Source of the DNA: Sinomicrobium sp.
GTDB taxonomy: Bacteria > Bacteroidota > Bacteroidia > Flavobacteriales > Flavobacteriaceae
Length of the DNA stretch: 64,000 bases
Assembly (NCBI GenBank): GCA_029266035.1
Contig: JAJUFH010000001.1
Coordinates: 1 to 64,000 of the forward strand
Direction: 5' to 3'
Under the pieces are notes generated by a model. It saw nothing but the letters and a program-made list of their open reading frames with translations. It was not told the DNA's origin and ran no database searches. Below, piece by piece: positions 37,516-47,800 of the stretch (position 1 is its first letter; each line of letters opens with the position of its first letter). Made by a program: the position numbers and the translations under genes.

Positions 37516-38589
37516 TTACTCTTCAACACTTTTTCTATTGGCCAGCAAAGACCATATCACAGCCAAGGCCAATACCGAGCCGATAATAGTCAGAGAGACC
37601 GTAGATTCAAAATGATAGAAAGGCATAATCAGCATTTTTACTCCGATAAAGGTCAAAATCACTGCCAAACCGTAATGTAATTTGGAAAACATATCCATCG
37701 AATTTGCCAGTAAGAAGTACATAGAGCGCAGCCCTAATATAGCAAATATATTGGATGTGTACAATATAAAAGGACTGTCGGGTGCTATGGCAAAAATAGC
37801 GGGGATACTGTCTACTGCAAAGACCAGATCGGTGATTTCTATAACCACCAGAGCAACAAACATAGGGGTTACCATTTTAATCCCATTCTGAACGGTAAAA
37901 AAACGATCCCTGTCGAACGCTTTACTCACCTTAAAGAATTTATGCACCAAACGCACTCCTATATTTTTGGAAAGATCGCCCTCTTCTTCTTCGGGATTAT
38001 CAGACGATTTTGCCGACTTAATTCCGGCAAAAATCAGGAACAACCCAAATATGGTTAGTACCACATTAGGTCTAAAAAATTCGTTGGTGACAAAATTGGC
38101 ATGCTCTGCGGTTTCGATATCCAAAACAAAGTTTAAACTACCTACACTAAAAGCTGGCAAATAGGTCATTTTTATCAACTCTACTCCTGCAAAAATAAAG
38201 ATGGCTCTAAAGAACAAGGCTCCCAATATTCCCCAAAACAAGACTTTGTGCTGATAGTCTTTGGGTATTTTAAAGAACTTAAACACCAATATAAACACAA
38301 AGAGGTTGTCTACAGACAATGCCTTTTCAATCCAATAAGCCGCCTGATACTTAGAAAAATTATCCGTAATACTGTAGGGTCTGTCCAACACCCAGTACAC
38401 CACTCCGCTAAAAATCATAGAAAGCGCAATCCAAACCAGTGTCCAGGAAAGAGCTTCTTTGTTTGAAATAGTATGACTTTTCTTGTTGAAGACTCCCAAA
38501 TCCAACAACAACATCACAATTACTGCAATAGCAAACCCTGCAATTAACCACGGGTGGTTTATCAAATGATCGTCGGGCAATTTCCCCAT
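37516..38589 (-). CDS. TerC-family integral membrane protein (Alx-like)
   Basis: 357 residues with about nine membrane helices. Family motifs include LLLDLGVFNKKSHTISNKEA near the N-terminus, KALSVDNLFVFILVF, and EITDLVFAVDSIPAIFAIA, whose acidic residues within the membrane are conserved. TerC/Alx proteins are linked to Mn2+ export and metal-loaded exoenzyme maturation. It lies 57 bp upstream of the disrupted gene but need not be co-transcribed. I found no yybP-ykoY-type manganese riboswitch in the 301-bp leader. Confidence 0.93.
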   Translation of the reverse strand: MGKLPDDHLINHPWLIAGFAIAVIVMLLLDLGVFNKKSHTISNKEALSWTLVWIALSMIFSGVVYWVLDRPYSITDNFSKYQAAYWIEKALSVDNLFVFILVFKFFKIPKDYQHKVLFWGILGALFFRAIFIFAGVELIKMTYLPAFSVGSLNFVLDIETAEHANFVTNEFFRPNVVLTIFGLFLIFAGIKSAKSSDNPEEEEGDLSKNIGVRLVHKFFKVSKAFDRDRFFTVQNGIKMVTPMFVALVVIEITDLVFAVDSIPAIFAIAPDSPFILYTSNIFAILGLRSMYFLLANSMDMFSKLHYGLAVILTFIGVKMLIMPFYHFESTVSLTIIGSVLALAVIWSLLANRKSVEE

Positions 38590-38890
38590 TTTAGTTCTAT
38601 TTATCGGTTAATTTTACTACCTGTTTCTTTGCTTCTTCTCAGTTGTTTAAAGTTTTTGGCTATTCATAAACACTTCTAATTCTGCATTCGACAAATATGC
38701 GATTTTTCCGTTTAGTTCAAAAATATACAAGGGTTTTTCACTATAAGTATTTAAACTTGACACTATCGCCAGTGTTCGTGCCCAAGCTTTATCCTCTAAT
38801 GATATAACAACCGTTAATTTTTTTTATATTTATGCTATCTTTTGTAGTAACAACACCAATTCCTTCAAGCCTGAGGGAAATAAAAAAAAT
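38590..38890. other. 301-bp divergent intergenic region
   Basis: It separates terC (minus) from the second sigma gene (plus) and must hold both promoters. A short inverted repeat ACACT/AGTGT (38760-38764 and 38771-38775) is the only structure I noticed. A near-consensus sequence TATCTTTTG at about 38837 could be a -7 box with one extra spacer base. No gene is visible. Confidence 0.4.
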
Positions 38891-39487
38891 ATGAAAGACA
38901 AGAAGATATACGACAAATTTACCTCATCACAGCTATGGCAGCTCAAGAAAGGTGACGAACGCGCCTTCGACAAGCTGTACCACACCTATAAAGGACAGTT
39001 GTATGGAAATCTTCTCAAGATTGTAAAGTCGGAAGAAATAGCCGAAGAATTACTGCAAAAAGTCTTCATTAAGGTCTGGCAAAAACGCGGTGATATAGAC
39101 CCCAAAAAAAACGTGGAAGCCTACCTCTTTCGCATTGCGGGCAATATGGCGATAGATTTTTTCAGAAAAGTAGCTAACGACCGCAAACTCGAAGCAGAGC
39201 TCATCGCTACTTCTACCGCCAATTACACACATATAGAAGAAGGACTCTTTCACCGTGAAACTACTGAATCGCTGTCGTATGCCATAGAAAGATTACCACC
39301 TAAACGCCGCAAAATATTTGAGCTGGTAAAACTGGAGGGCAAGACTTATGAAGAGGTGAGCAATATGCTAAATATATCCACCTCAACAGTAAACGATCAC
39401 ATCGTAAAAGCCACCCGCACCGTGAAGGAATACCTCATCTTCAAGGGAGACCTCGCTGGAATTATTCTTATCTCACTTTTCCTGTAA
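38891..39487 (+). CDS. ECF RNA polymerase sigma factor (probable regulator of locus 2)
   Basis: 198 residues. Region 2 is about 20-90 (AEELLQKVFIKVWQKRGDI) and region 4 is about 130-180, with the helix-turn-helix TYEEVSNMLNISTSTVNDHI. The C-terminus is a hydrophobic tail, AGIILISLFL. No FecR gene follows. The only unpaired FecR in the window is at the other end of locus 2 (48814-49929), so the sigma gene is convergent with the operon it probably serves, 86 bp past its last gene. The pairing is inference from position. Confidence 0.92.
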   Translation: MKDKKIYDKFTSSQLWQLKKGDERAFDKLYHTYKGQLYGNLLKIVKSEEIAEELLQKVFIKVWQKRGDIDPKKNVEAYLFRIAGNMAIDFFRKVANDRKLEAELIATSTANYTHIEEGLFHRETTESLSYAIERLPPKRRKIFELVKLEGKTYEEVSNMLNISTSTVNDHIVKATRTVKEYLIFKGDLAGIILISLFL

Positions 39488-39573
39488 AAAATACTCGCAA
39501 AGTAAATCACCCCAGTTCACAATATCCTCCCCCCATTCTCTGATTTGTACAAAATAAACGAGCATCCCTTCCA

Positions 39574-40902
39574 TCAATCAAAGTAAACACCTGCCGGAGT
39601 ACCCACCCTTACAGTTAAGTAATACCTGCTATCCCTACGACTGATGAGTCGCAAAAGCTGAAGAGATCCGGATCGTCCCACTGGAACAATAGTCACTCCC
39701 TCTTCCGGGAAGATATACTCCATAAACTCAAGAACCTCGTCAATATACGGTGCTGCATTGCTACTCGAAGTCCCATCTGGTGTAATGACAACATGGCTCT
39801 CGTCTATTTTTTCTGCTTCATAGCGGTAAGCCATCCACCCCGAATCACCGTCGGGCATAACGTATCGGAATTGCACTGAAGACGGACCAAAGCCACTGTT
39901 GTTATTGTACAACTGCAGATTGTAGGTATCTGCCCCTACAGAGGCTTTCAACGCTGTATAGGCTTCGAGGAGCAAGGGGCTGTAAAAATCCTCAGCCGTA
40001 GCTAAAGTAGAGGCGTAAAACCGCTCATCTCCTCCCTCTTGTAAGAAGAAATCGACCATACCTTGATAGGGAAATGCCGGAATATGTGCCACTTCGATCT
40101 GTCCTGTACCTGCAGTACCCGCAGAGGTAATCTCAAGAGTATTCTCATCCGATTCGCCAAAATAGATCTCAGATACTTCTACCGAACCCGATTGCCAGGG
40201 CTCAGACAGGCGTATGCCGTTGTTTGGCAAATTGGAATACACAAAGTCCTTGCTCACAATTTCGTGCTCTTCCGACTCCCAGCTCAACCGAAGTTGCTGT
40301 GTGTTAATATCGAGTTCCCAAAAAGCCGAAATATTCTCTAATATGACATTTTTGAAATAAGCCGACGAATTTTGGTTAAACTCGTACAGCAATCTGGAAA
40401 CCGACGACTTAGCTATAACCTCATCTCTCATCTCACTATCGGCTTGCTGTAAGCTAAACTCTTTTTCAGTATTATTTCCCAAAACGTGCGTGAGTGTCAT
40501 ATTTCCATCGTCTTCAGGTCGTATCAAAAACTCAAAACTGCCCTCCGAATTTTGTGCAAGAACACTCCACACCGAATAGGTATCAAATATCAATTCGGGA
40601 CGTATAACGCCGGCAATGCGATAAGTAGATTCCATCTCGTCGTAAAAACCGTACATATCGGAGATGATCTTCACTTTTCCATCTTCAGAAAAAGTCATGT
40701 GTACAGACACTAAAGGGGAGCTATCTATAGGCTGATACTCAATATACCAGCCATTGGGTGCAGCGACCAGCAACTCCTGATATTGCTGTTGCAAATCTGT
40801 AAGCCTTGCGGCTTCGTCGGGAATGACATTCTCGTGTTCCAAATCTTCACAGGCGGTAAATGCCGAAAAAAAGAGAATCGCAATTACAAAAATTCTTTTC
40901 AT
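39574..40902 (-). CDS. DUF4302-type lipoprotein A (locus 2)
   Basis: A 442-residue lipoprotein (Cys18 in FTACEDLEHENV). It opens with a helical stretch (LTDLQQQYQELLVAAPNGWYI), followed by a beta-rich region with VHMTFSEDGKVKIISDMYG, as in DUF4302 proteins that accompany SusC/SusD and zinc metallopeptidase genes. The C-terminal segment FPEEGVTIVPVG followed by SRRDSRYYLTV is shared with the upstream neighbour, so the two are tandem paralogues. It is probably a surface lipoprotein that binds ligand; function unknown. It is the last gene of locus 2. Confidence 0.85.
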   Translation of the reverse strand: MKRIFVIAILFFSAFTACEDLEHENVIPDEAARLTDLQQQYQELLVAAPNGWYIEYQPIDSSPLVSVHMTFSEDGKVKIISDMYGFYDEMESTYRIAGVIRPELIFDTYSVWSVLAQNSEGSFEFLIRPEDDGNMTLTHVLGNNTEKEFSLQQADSEMRDEVIAKSSVSRLLYEFNQNSSAYFKNVILENISAFWELDINTQQLRLSWESEEHEIVSKDFVYSNLPNNGIRLSEPWQSGSVEVSEIYFGESDENTLEITSAGTAGTGQIEVAHIPAFPYQGMVDFFLQEGGDERFYASTLATAEDFYSPLLLEAYTALKASVGADTYNLQLYNNNSGFGPSSVQFRYVMPDGDSGWMAYRYEAEKIDESHVVITPDGTSSSNAAPYIDEVLEFMEYIFPEEGVTIVPVGRSGSLQLLRLISRRDSRYYLTVRVGTPAGVYFD

Positions 40903-40958
40903 AATAATATTGTTATTGCCTGTCTGCTGACAGTTACAAGTTTATACTTTTCTAGCTA

Positions 40959-42437
40959 CTAATCGAATACCAAACTGCGTTGGGCAGCCACCTGGTGAAC
41001 GTAATTCACCCAAATTCTACTGTCTTTTTTGCTTACTAAGCGATAACGCGTAGTCGTCCCTACTCGATAGGGTACCACTGTTACTCCTTCTTCGGGAAAG
41101 ATTTCCCTATAAAAAGCTTCGTAGTCATCTCTAACCCCGGTATTCACCACATTTGAGGAGGCATTTCCTGTCAGCTCAAACTGCAGTACATTGTCTTCTA
41201 AGACCGGTTCGACTACAGTATGTGACAGGAGGTAAAACGAGTTTCCTCCTTCGGATTTTCGAGAGCTCAGCTGAAGCGAAGGCGTACTTGTTGGACTGCT
41301 TTTAAAATAGAGCTGCAAATTGAATCGTTCGTCTACCAAATCGGTGGTTTTATCCCTAAACACCTCTCGCAATTCGCTTCGTAGCGATAGTGTTTCAGTA
41401 GAAAAATAATCGTCGGTATTTGCTGTGTACAACAAATTGCTACTACCTATATAAGTGTATAATGCCGCTGCCGCAGTTTGCGTTCTATCGGCTACATTGG
41501 TATACAGATATGGAGCCTCGTGACTGTAACCTATCGACCCAGATCCCGTATTTCCCGCACTGAGAATTTCCATACTTACATCGCCAACTTCTCCCAATTT
41601 CAATGTATCCACCTTTAGACTTCCGTATTCAATGGGCGGGTTAAATATTATCCCTTCTGGGTAGAAGGTATAGTTTACCGCTGTGGTTGAAGGTGGAGAC
41701 AAAGGAGTTTGCTTATAGGTGAGTTCTAAGGAACGATTTACAGTGTCTAGTTCGTTTACTGCTGCCGAAAAATTTTCTGTTGTAAGATTGTAGAAATAGA
41801 AATCAGATTCTATAGCCACAAAATCTCTAAATTTACTCATAGTTTCCTGTGAGAGCCGTTCCTGTTCTTCTTCCCAGGCAATTAGATCTAATATATCTTG
41901 AACCTGATTGTCGAGCTGCCTAAGGCTTTCTTCATCAGCTTTTTTCAATGTAAAGACAATATCGTTATACCCATCAGAACGTGTCAATTCAAATTCTTCC
42001 CGGTCTTCTACATAATTGATCTTGAATTTTTTTGAGCCGTTGTGTTCATCGGCCAATGCGGTAAACACAGTGGTGTCGTCAAAAACCACAATCGGTTGAT
42101 AGGCACCTTCATAGTGATAGCTCTTTCCACTTTGCCGTGTATGAAAACCTCTGTATCCAGAAATCAGTTCTAATGCTCTATCGGGCTGAAACCACAGCTG
42201 TATATAAACGGAATCATTATAGGCCTCTGGTTTGTATACCAGCACCCAGCCCTCTGTTTCAGCGGTCAGTATCTCGTCGTAAGTTTCGGCAATTTCAGCT
42301 ATATCTTCAGCCTCGGCACGCGGGGGTAAGTCGGTAGTCTCATCCTTACATCCCCATATTCCCACAATAGTTAAGGCGAGGCATACCAGTGTCGCCCACT
42401 GCGAGATTTTATTAAAATGGTCTAATATTCGTTTCAT
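40959..42437 (-). CDS. DUF4302-type lipoprotein B (locus 2)
   Basis: 492 residues, with Cys30 in GIWGCKDETTDLPP as the likely lipidation site. It has the same plan as its neighbour: AETYDEILTAETEGWVLVY, then IQLWFQPDRALELISGYRG, and a C-terminal FPEEGVTVVPYR with SKKDSRIWVNYV. It lies 56 bp before paralogue A and 113 bp after the metallopeptidase gene. Divergence between the two copies is large, so the duplication is old. Confidence 0.84.
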   Translation of the reverse strand: MKRILDHFNKISQWATLVCLALTIVGIWGCKDETTDLPPRAEAEDIAEIAETYDEILTAETEGWVLVYKPEAYNDSVYIQLWFQPDRALELISGYRGFHTRQSGKSYHYEGAYQPIVVFDDTTVFTALADEHNGSKKFKINYVEDREEFELTRSDGYNDIVFTLKKADEESLRQLDNQVQDILDLIAWEEEQERLSQETMSKFRDFVAIESDFYFYNLTTENFSAAVNELDTVNRSLELTYKQTPLSPPSTTAVNYTFYPEGIIFNPPIEYGSLKVDTLKLGEVGDVSMEILSAGNTGSGSIGYSHEAPYLYTNVADRTQTAAAALYTYIGSSNLLYTANTDDYFSTETLSLRSELREVFRDKTTDLVDERFNLQLYFKSSPTSTPSLQLSSRKSEGGNSFYLLSHTVVEPVLEDNVLQFELTGNASSNVVNTGVRDDYEAFYREIFPEEGVTVVPYRVGTTTRYRLVSKKDSRIWVNYVHQVAAQRSLVFD

Positions 42438-42550
42438 TTTGAGTTGGTATAGTTTGATAATTTAATGTGACTTCAGGCTTGCTGTGCGACACCAACGCGA
42501 TTGCGCTGTCATAGCGGTTTTGCATAGCCCTCACTTTTTAAGACGGGGAA

Positions 42551-43420
42551 TCACTCTTCTTCAAGATCGTCTAAAATCTGCTGCAGATAAACTTGTAACT
42601 CGTGAATATCAATCCCTCTATCCAAGTAAAAATTATAAACCATCTGATATTTCTGGTTCAAAAGATCATTGGCCGACACGATTTCCAACACCTCCTCTTT
42701 GGGGTTGGTTACCAAACCATCTACCCAGGTTGCAAAGTCTTCAGACTCGTTGGTCATCCCGTAGTTTCTCCAAAATCCCCTTTCGCGAGCTTCGGCTTGG
42801 CTAAACACATTATACGCTGTTCCACCGGCATACAGACCAGTAGACACCTTATCAAAACCTATGGGGCGTCCGTATATCTTGTCTAATACATGAGCCATTT
42901 CGTGGTGCAGAGTGGCATATTGACCTCGCAACCAAGAAGGGTTGTTCAGGTCGTAACCGTTAACTCCGGTGATTATAATCCTGCTCAATCCATAGGCGAC
43001 ACCAGATGCGCTAAAGTTGCGCTCATCTCCTTCTACATAGTTCAGAGAAGTTCCAAACATCACCATCTCTATAGGCATGTGTTCACGCATAAAATCTGTT
43101 TTCTGCCGTTCGTAGGGGGCTATATACAATTTGCGAATAACATTGTTTATGTAGGGCAGTACCATATCGTGATCAGGTGGAGCCGCAAAGGCATCGGCCG
43201 ATTTATAGCGTCTGTCGTAACGATAAATAATCTTCGACTGATACTCCTGCAGTATATTGTATACGGCAAGCTCTGTAGGATCGGTAGGAACCTCAGCTTC
43301 TTCATAGGGTTCATACGGTATGGCGTCTTCTTTTTCGCAAGCCGTAAACAGTACAAACAGTACCGCACTTGCCACGAGCAATCGGCATGGGCTTTGCAAT
43401 ATATTATATGGTGATTTCAT
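42551..43420 (-). CDS. Zinc-binding metallopeptidase lipoprotein (locus 2)
   Basis: A 289-residue lipoprotein (Cys28 in LFTACEKEDAIPYEP). The HExxH zinc motif HEMAH is at 173-177 in ATLHHEMAHVLDKIYG, preceded by SRIIITGVNGYDLNN. This matches the putative zinc-binding metallopeptidase family (PF15890 type) that recurs beside SusC/SusD and DUF4302 genes in Bacteroidota. It should be surface or periplasmic and cut protein substrates before uptake. It lies 30 bp after susD. It supports the view that locus 2 takes up peptides rather than glycans. Confidence 0.9.
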   Translation of the reverse strand: MKSPYNILQSPCRLLVASAVLFVLFTACEKEDAIPYEPYEEAEVPTDPTELAVYNILQEYQSKIIYRYDRRYKSADAFAAPPDHDMVLPYINNVIRKLYIAPYERQKTDFMREHMPIEMVMFGTSLNYVEGDERNFSASGVAYGLSRIIITGVNGYDLNNPSWLRGQYATLHHEMAHVLDKIYGRPIGFDKVSTGLYAGGTAYNVFSQAEARERGFWRNYGMTNESEDFATWVDGLVTNPKEEVLEIVSANDLLNQKYQMVYNFYLDRGIDIHELQVYLQQILDDLEEE

Positions 43421-43450
43421 CGCTTAAAATTTTAAAGGTTTAAAATACGA

Positions 43451-44881
43451 CTACCTCGGATTGGGTTCCATTTCCGGGTTGGCCGACAACTCAGCTGCCG
43501 GAATTTGCACCAGTCTTCTCGGATCGTCGGGGAGTAAGTATATCTCCTTGGTACCATCCCAGTGTGTCACGGGAATTTCATATCGCTTAACATCAAACCA
43601 ACGATAACCTTCATAACACAGTTCTCTGTTTTTTTCGTCTAGTATTTTTGCGATCATCGCCTCTTCTGTAGGGTAATCTTCCACCTTCAATTTATCCGCT
43701 TCCTCAAAGGGTCTCCACCGCTGCTCCAAAATTCGGTTGAGGATATCAATGGCGTACTGAAAATCGGGATTTTCCTTTCGAACCGCGGCCTCTGCGGCAT
43801 TGTAAAGCACCTCTTCCACCACAAAAAGACCTACATCCGAATACGATTGCGCCCCGGCTACAGCCCTGAATTTACGAACCATAAAATTGGGAGTCTGATT
43901 TGACCAGCGTGTAAAAATACGTCCGCGTACATCCTTCTCATTAAAGGTCTCTCTGTACTCATTGGCATATAGACTTCCTCTGAAATAGGAATTCCACTCC
44001 AAGGTGTATTGCACCAGTAGTATATTGTTGTTTCGAGTATCGAAATATCGCTGGGCAAACTGCGCGTAATCTCCTGTGGCAAAATAGGTGTCAAAATCTG
44101 AAAACAAATCGCGTATGCTGTTGTTCAGTTTAAAAACTTCCTCACTGTGATAAAGCGATTTTTCCCAGTCGCCTTTAAACAAATAAAGTCTTGACAAAAA
44201 GGCGTGGATGGACGCCTTAGACCAGTGGTACTTTGGCACCTCCATAAACTCTTCACGTATCAAATCGAGTGCTTTGAGAGCGTCTTCTTCCGCTTTGTCG
44301 TACACGTATTGTACATTGTCTCGTTTGTAAGACCTACCGGGTTCTTTTTCGGTTTCCAGTGCATAAGGCACTCCGGGATCGGTACTGGCAGTGGCTTCGT
44401 CGTAATGTTTTGCAAAAATATTGACCAGCATAAAGTGGCTATACGCCCTGTTCATATAGGCCTCTCCTTTAACCGACTGACGCAGGGCATCGTCGCCCGT
44501 AGCCTCATCGATACCTTCAAGTACTACATTGGCCAGGTAAATATCGTTGTAATAATTACGCCAGGCTGCTTCGGGAGTAATCGAATTGTTGATGATATAC
44601 TGGTCAGACCACAAGTACAACGGTCTGAGCCAGGAAGTGATATTGGCGTGATTGTAATCGGGGTAGTCGTAATAACGCACATTTTCTGTATACAATTCCA
44701 TAAACATGTGATATGCTCTTGGATAACCTTCTGTAATCACGGCCTGATAATCTTCTACCGTACTCAATCGCACCCTGTTGTCCGGATTTTCTTCCAGATA
44801 CTTCTCGCAGCCGCACAGCAACAGTATCAAGGCTGCAAGGGGAGCTAAATGATATGTTTTCAATATTTTCATCTTTTCCAT
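43451..44881 (-). CDS. SusD/RagB-family outer-membrane lipoprotein (locus 2)
   Basis: A 476-residue lipoprotein (Cys25 in LLCGCEKYLEENPD). SusD features are KGEAYMNRAYSHFMLVNIF near residue 140 and the C-terminal EKNRELCYEGYRWFDVKRYE. An alternative ATG three codons in (44872) would also give a complete signal peptide. It begins 5 bp after the susC stop and is surely co-transcribed with it. It forms the capture lid of the SusC transporter. Confidence 0.95.
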   Translation of the reverse strand: MEKMKILKTYHLAPLAALILLLCGCEKYLEENPDNRVRLSTVEDYQAVITEGYPRAYHMFMELYTENVRYYDYPDYNHANITSWLRPLYLWSDQYIINNSITPEAAWRNYYNDIYLANVVLEGIDEATGDDALRQSVKGEAYMNRAYSHFMLVNIFAKHYDEATASTDPGVPYALETEKEPGRSYKRDNVQYVYDKAEEDALKALDLIREEFMEVPKYHWSKASIHAFLSRLYLFKGDWEKSLYHSEEVFKLNNSIRDLFSDFDTYFATGDYAQFAQRYFDTRNNNILLVQYTLEWNSYFRGSLYANEYRETFNEKDVRGRIFTRWSNQTPNFMVRKFRAVAGAQSYSDVGLFVVEEVLYNAAEAAVRKENPDFQYAIDILNRILEQRWRPFEEADKLKVEDYPTEEAMIAKILDEKNRELCYEGYRWFDVKRYEIPVTHWDGTKEIYLLPDDPRRLVQIPAAELSANPEMEPNPR

Positions 44882-44886
44882 TTTTC

Positions 44887-47800
44887 TTAAAAATTAACAT
44901 GCAGTCCAAGGGTGTAACTGCTGGTTACCGGCATCAATACACCCGATACTATAGCCTCGGGATCTTGTCCTCTTAGGTTGGGATCTGCCCACAGAGCAAG
45001 ATTCTGAGCCTGAGCAGTGAGCTTAAAGCTTTCCAGTCCAAGCCACTCGGTGACTTTTGATGGAAAATCGTAACTCAACATCACATTCTTAAAGCGTATA
45101 AACGAACCGTCCACGACACGTATATCGCTTCTGTTGTACGCGGTAAAGGGATCGGCATTGGCTTGTAACAGCTCCGAACGAGTTTCTTGTTCTATAATTC
45201 TAGGTACATTCGTATATCGTTCATCTCCGGGGGTGGTCCACCTGTTTGCCAATTCGGCATCCAAGGCCATTACATCGGAATAATAGCGTTGGAAGAAAGG
45301 ATCGAGCCTGATCTTATTGCCATAAGAATAGGTGAGCAAGAAAGAGAGATTGAGATTTTTATAGCGAAACTGATTGGTCAATCCTCCCGATCCGAGAGGC
45401 TCTCTACTTCCTTCGTATTTCAACATATCCAGATTGGTGGTGTATTTAGAGAAAGAATTAGACATATTACCACTTGCCGTGTAAAACAGCGGCAGTCCGT
45501 CTCCATCCAATGTGGCAAACTTAAAAGAATAAAGTCCGGTTACCGGTTTTCCTACCATAGGCGCCCCCTGATTTACCGTTTGCCGGAGTACGCCATTGGT
45601 CAATTGCAGGCGGGTAACCTCATTTTTGTTATAGCCAAAAGTAAAAAGGGTGTTCCATTGAAAGTCGTCGGTTCGTATGTTTGTAGTATTCAAAGTTATC
45701 TCAATCCCCTGATTGGTCATATCTGCCCAATTCATAGTTTTTCGGGAGAATCCACTTACTCTCGACACCTCCATATTACCAATCAGGTCGTAATTAGAAC
45801 GGTGATACCACTCTAAAGTAGCCTGTACACGCGAAAACAGACCAAATTCTACAGCTATATTTGCCATTTTTTCCTTTTCCCACTGCATAAAGGGATTGTC
45901 GGGTGCAGATATAGTAATAACGTCTTCTATATTATTGGGGTCAAAACGAGTAGTTGTCCCGTAATACGCCAGTATTTCAGGGCTACCCAAACCGCTGATA
46001 TTACCTCGGGTACCATAAGACCCGCGCAGTTTCAAATAGTTTATCCACTCTATATCTTGTATAAAAGGTTCGCTGTCCATATTCCAGCTTGCACCTACCA
46101 CCCAAATGGGTAAAAAACGGAACTTTTCAGATGCTCCTAAGCGGTTAGATCCATCGGCTCGGGAAGATAAGGTGATATTGTATTTATTGCGATAAGAATA
46201 AGCTAGATTGGCAAAAAAGGAGGCTTCTCTATAGGTGTTTACTCCCATACTGTAGTAAGGAGAACCACTTCCAGACAACTGGTCACGTTGTATGGCCCTG
46301 TAGTCTGGACTCGCAGTCATACCCCGATAATATTCAAGACCATAGCCTGTAAAACCGTAAGTATTATACTTTTTCTGTTTGATTTCGGAGCCTGCCATCA
46401 AATCAAACACGTGTTTTTCCTTAATTACCGGTTTGTAATTAATCGTATTTCGGAGAGTATAGAATTCTCCGAGGTAATTATCCACTATCGCAATTCCTCC
46501 GCGAGGCAATACGGATATGGGAAACTGACTATCGTCGAAGGGATCGTTGTACAATCTGTTGTTAGCGCCGCGAATGGAAGGGTTTTGCATGGCTCGATAG
46601 CTCTCGGCAACATTGGAAAGCTCGGTAGATATATGCTCGGAATGTGCCGATGTACTCCGCGCGGAAATAATGGTTGCAAAATTCAGATTATCAGTAATTT
46701 TCCACAATCCGTCGATCTGGAAGCGAATTTCTTTGAGCTTGACATCCACAAAATTATTGTCCATCTCGTGAATAATATTGAAAGGAGCGAAATTTGACTG
46801 ATAGTATTCCAAACCACCTTCATCATTGTAAGGGCGCATAGCTCTACTGGTGGTACGCGCATAGGTATAGGGGTTGATGTCGTAGGCGCGCTCCGTGATA
46901 CCACCTATGTTTTCAGTTTCGTCAAAAGTTCCGAAAAGCCGCTGGTTTCGGATAGAACCGTATAAGGTTCCGGTAAGGGTAAATTTATCCGAGAGATTAA
47001 AAGTTCCTTTAAAACTTCCACTAAAGCGGTCAGTATATTGATTTCTCGTCTGTCCGTTGTCTCTGAAATAGCTTGCAGACATATAGTACTGCGCCTTTTC
47101 TGTACCTGTACTCACGCTTACACTGTGTTCGTGAGTCAGTGAATTTTTAAACAGTTCGTCAAACCAATCGGTATTGTAGGTCTTTGCTCTCTGTATCTCG
47201 TCGTAGTACTGATTCCAGGTAATCTCTTTGCGAGACAATTGGTATAGTAATTTTCCAAACGCCCCGTAAGTGCGGTTGAGATCGGTAAAATCGACCAGGT
47301 TCTTTTGATAAAGTTCTTCTGAAAACTCCATTCGCTCTTTGGAATTCATCACATTGAAGCTTTTGATTGTAGGCTTCATTGCTACGCTAAAATTATTTTT
47401 ATAGCTGACCGTAGTTTTCCCGATTTTTCCTTTTTTGGTAGTCACTACAATAACCCCGTTTACAGCCTGTGTACCGTACATAGCGGTAGCGGAAGCGTCT
47501 TTTAAGATCTGGATGTCTTCAATATCATCTGGATTGATTCCACTGATGGCCGAGCTCAACATGGTAGCGGCATCTCCCGAATACAACTGGTTGGGATTTA
47601 CATTTACAGGATCGTCTAGCACTACACCGTCTACCACCCACAGGGGTTCTTGATTTCCACTGATAGACGAATTACCTCGAATACGTATTTTAGATTTGGT
47701 TCCGAATGTACCGCTGGTATTCTCTACGGCCACCCCTGCAACCATTCCCTGTAGAGATTTCCCTACATCCGAGATTCCTGCAGTGGCCATAGTTTCAGTA

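Noticed and set aside
38590-38890. Manganese (yybP-ykoY) riboswitch in front of the terC gene
   Set aside because: None of the conserved loop sequences of that class was visible on the minus strand.
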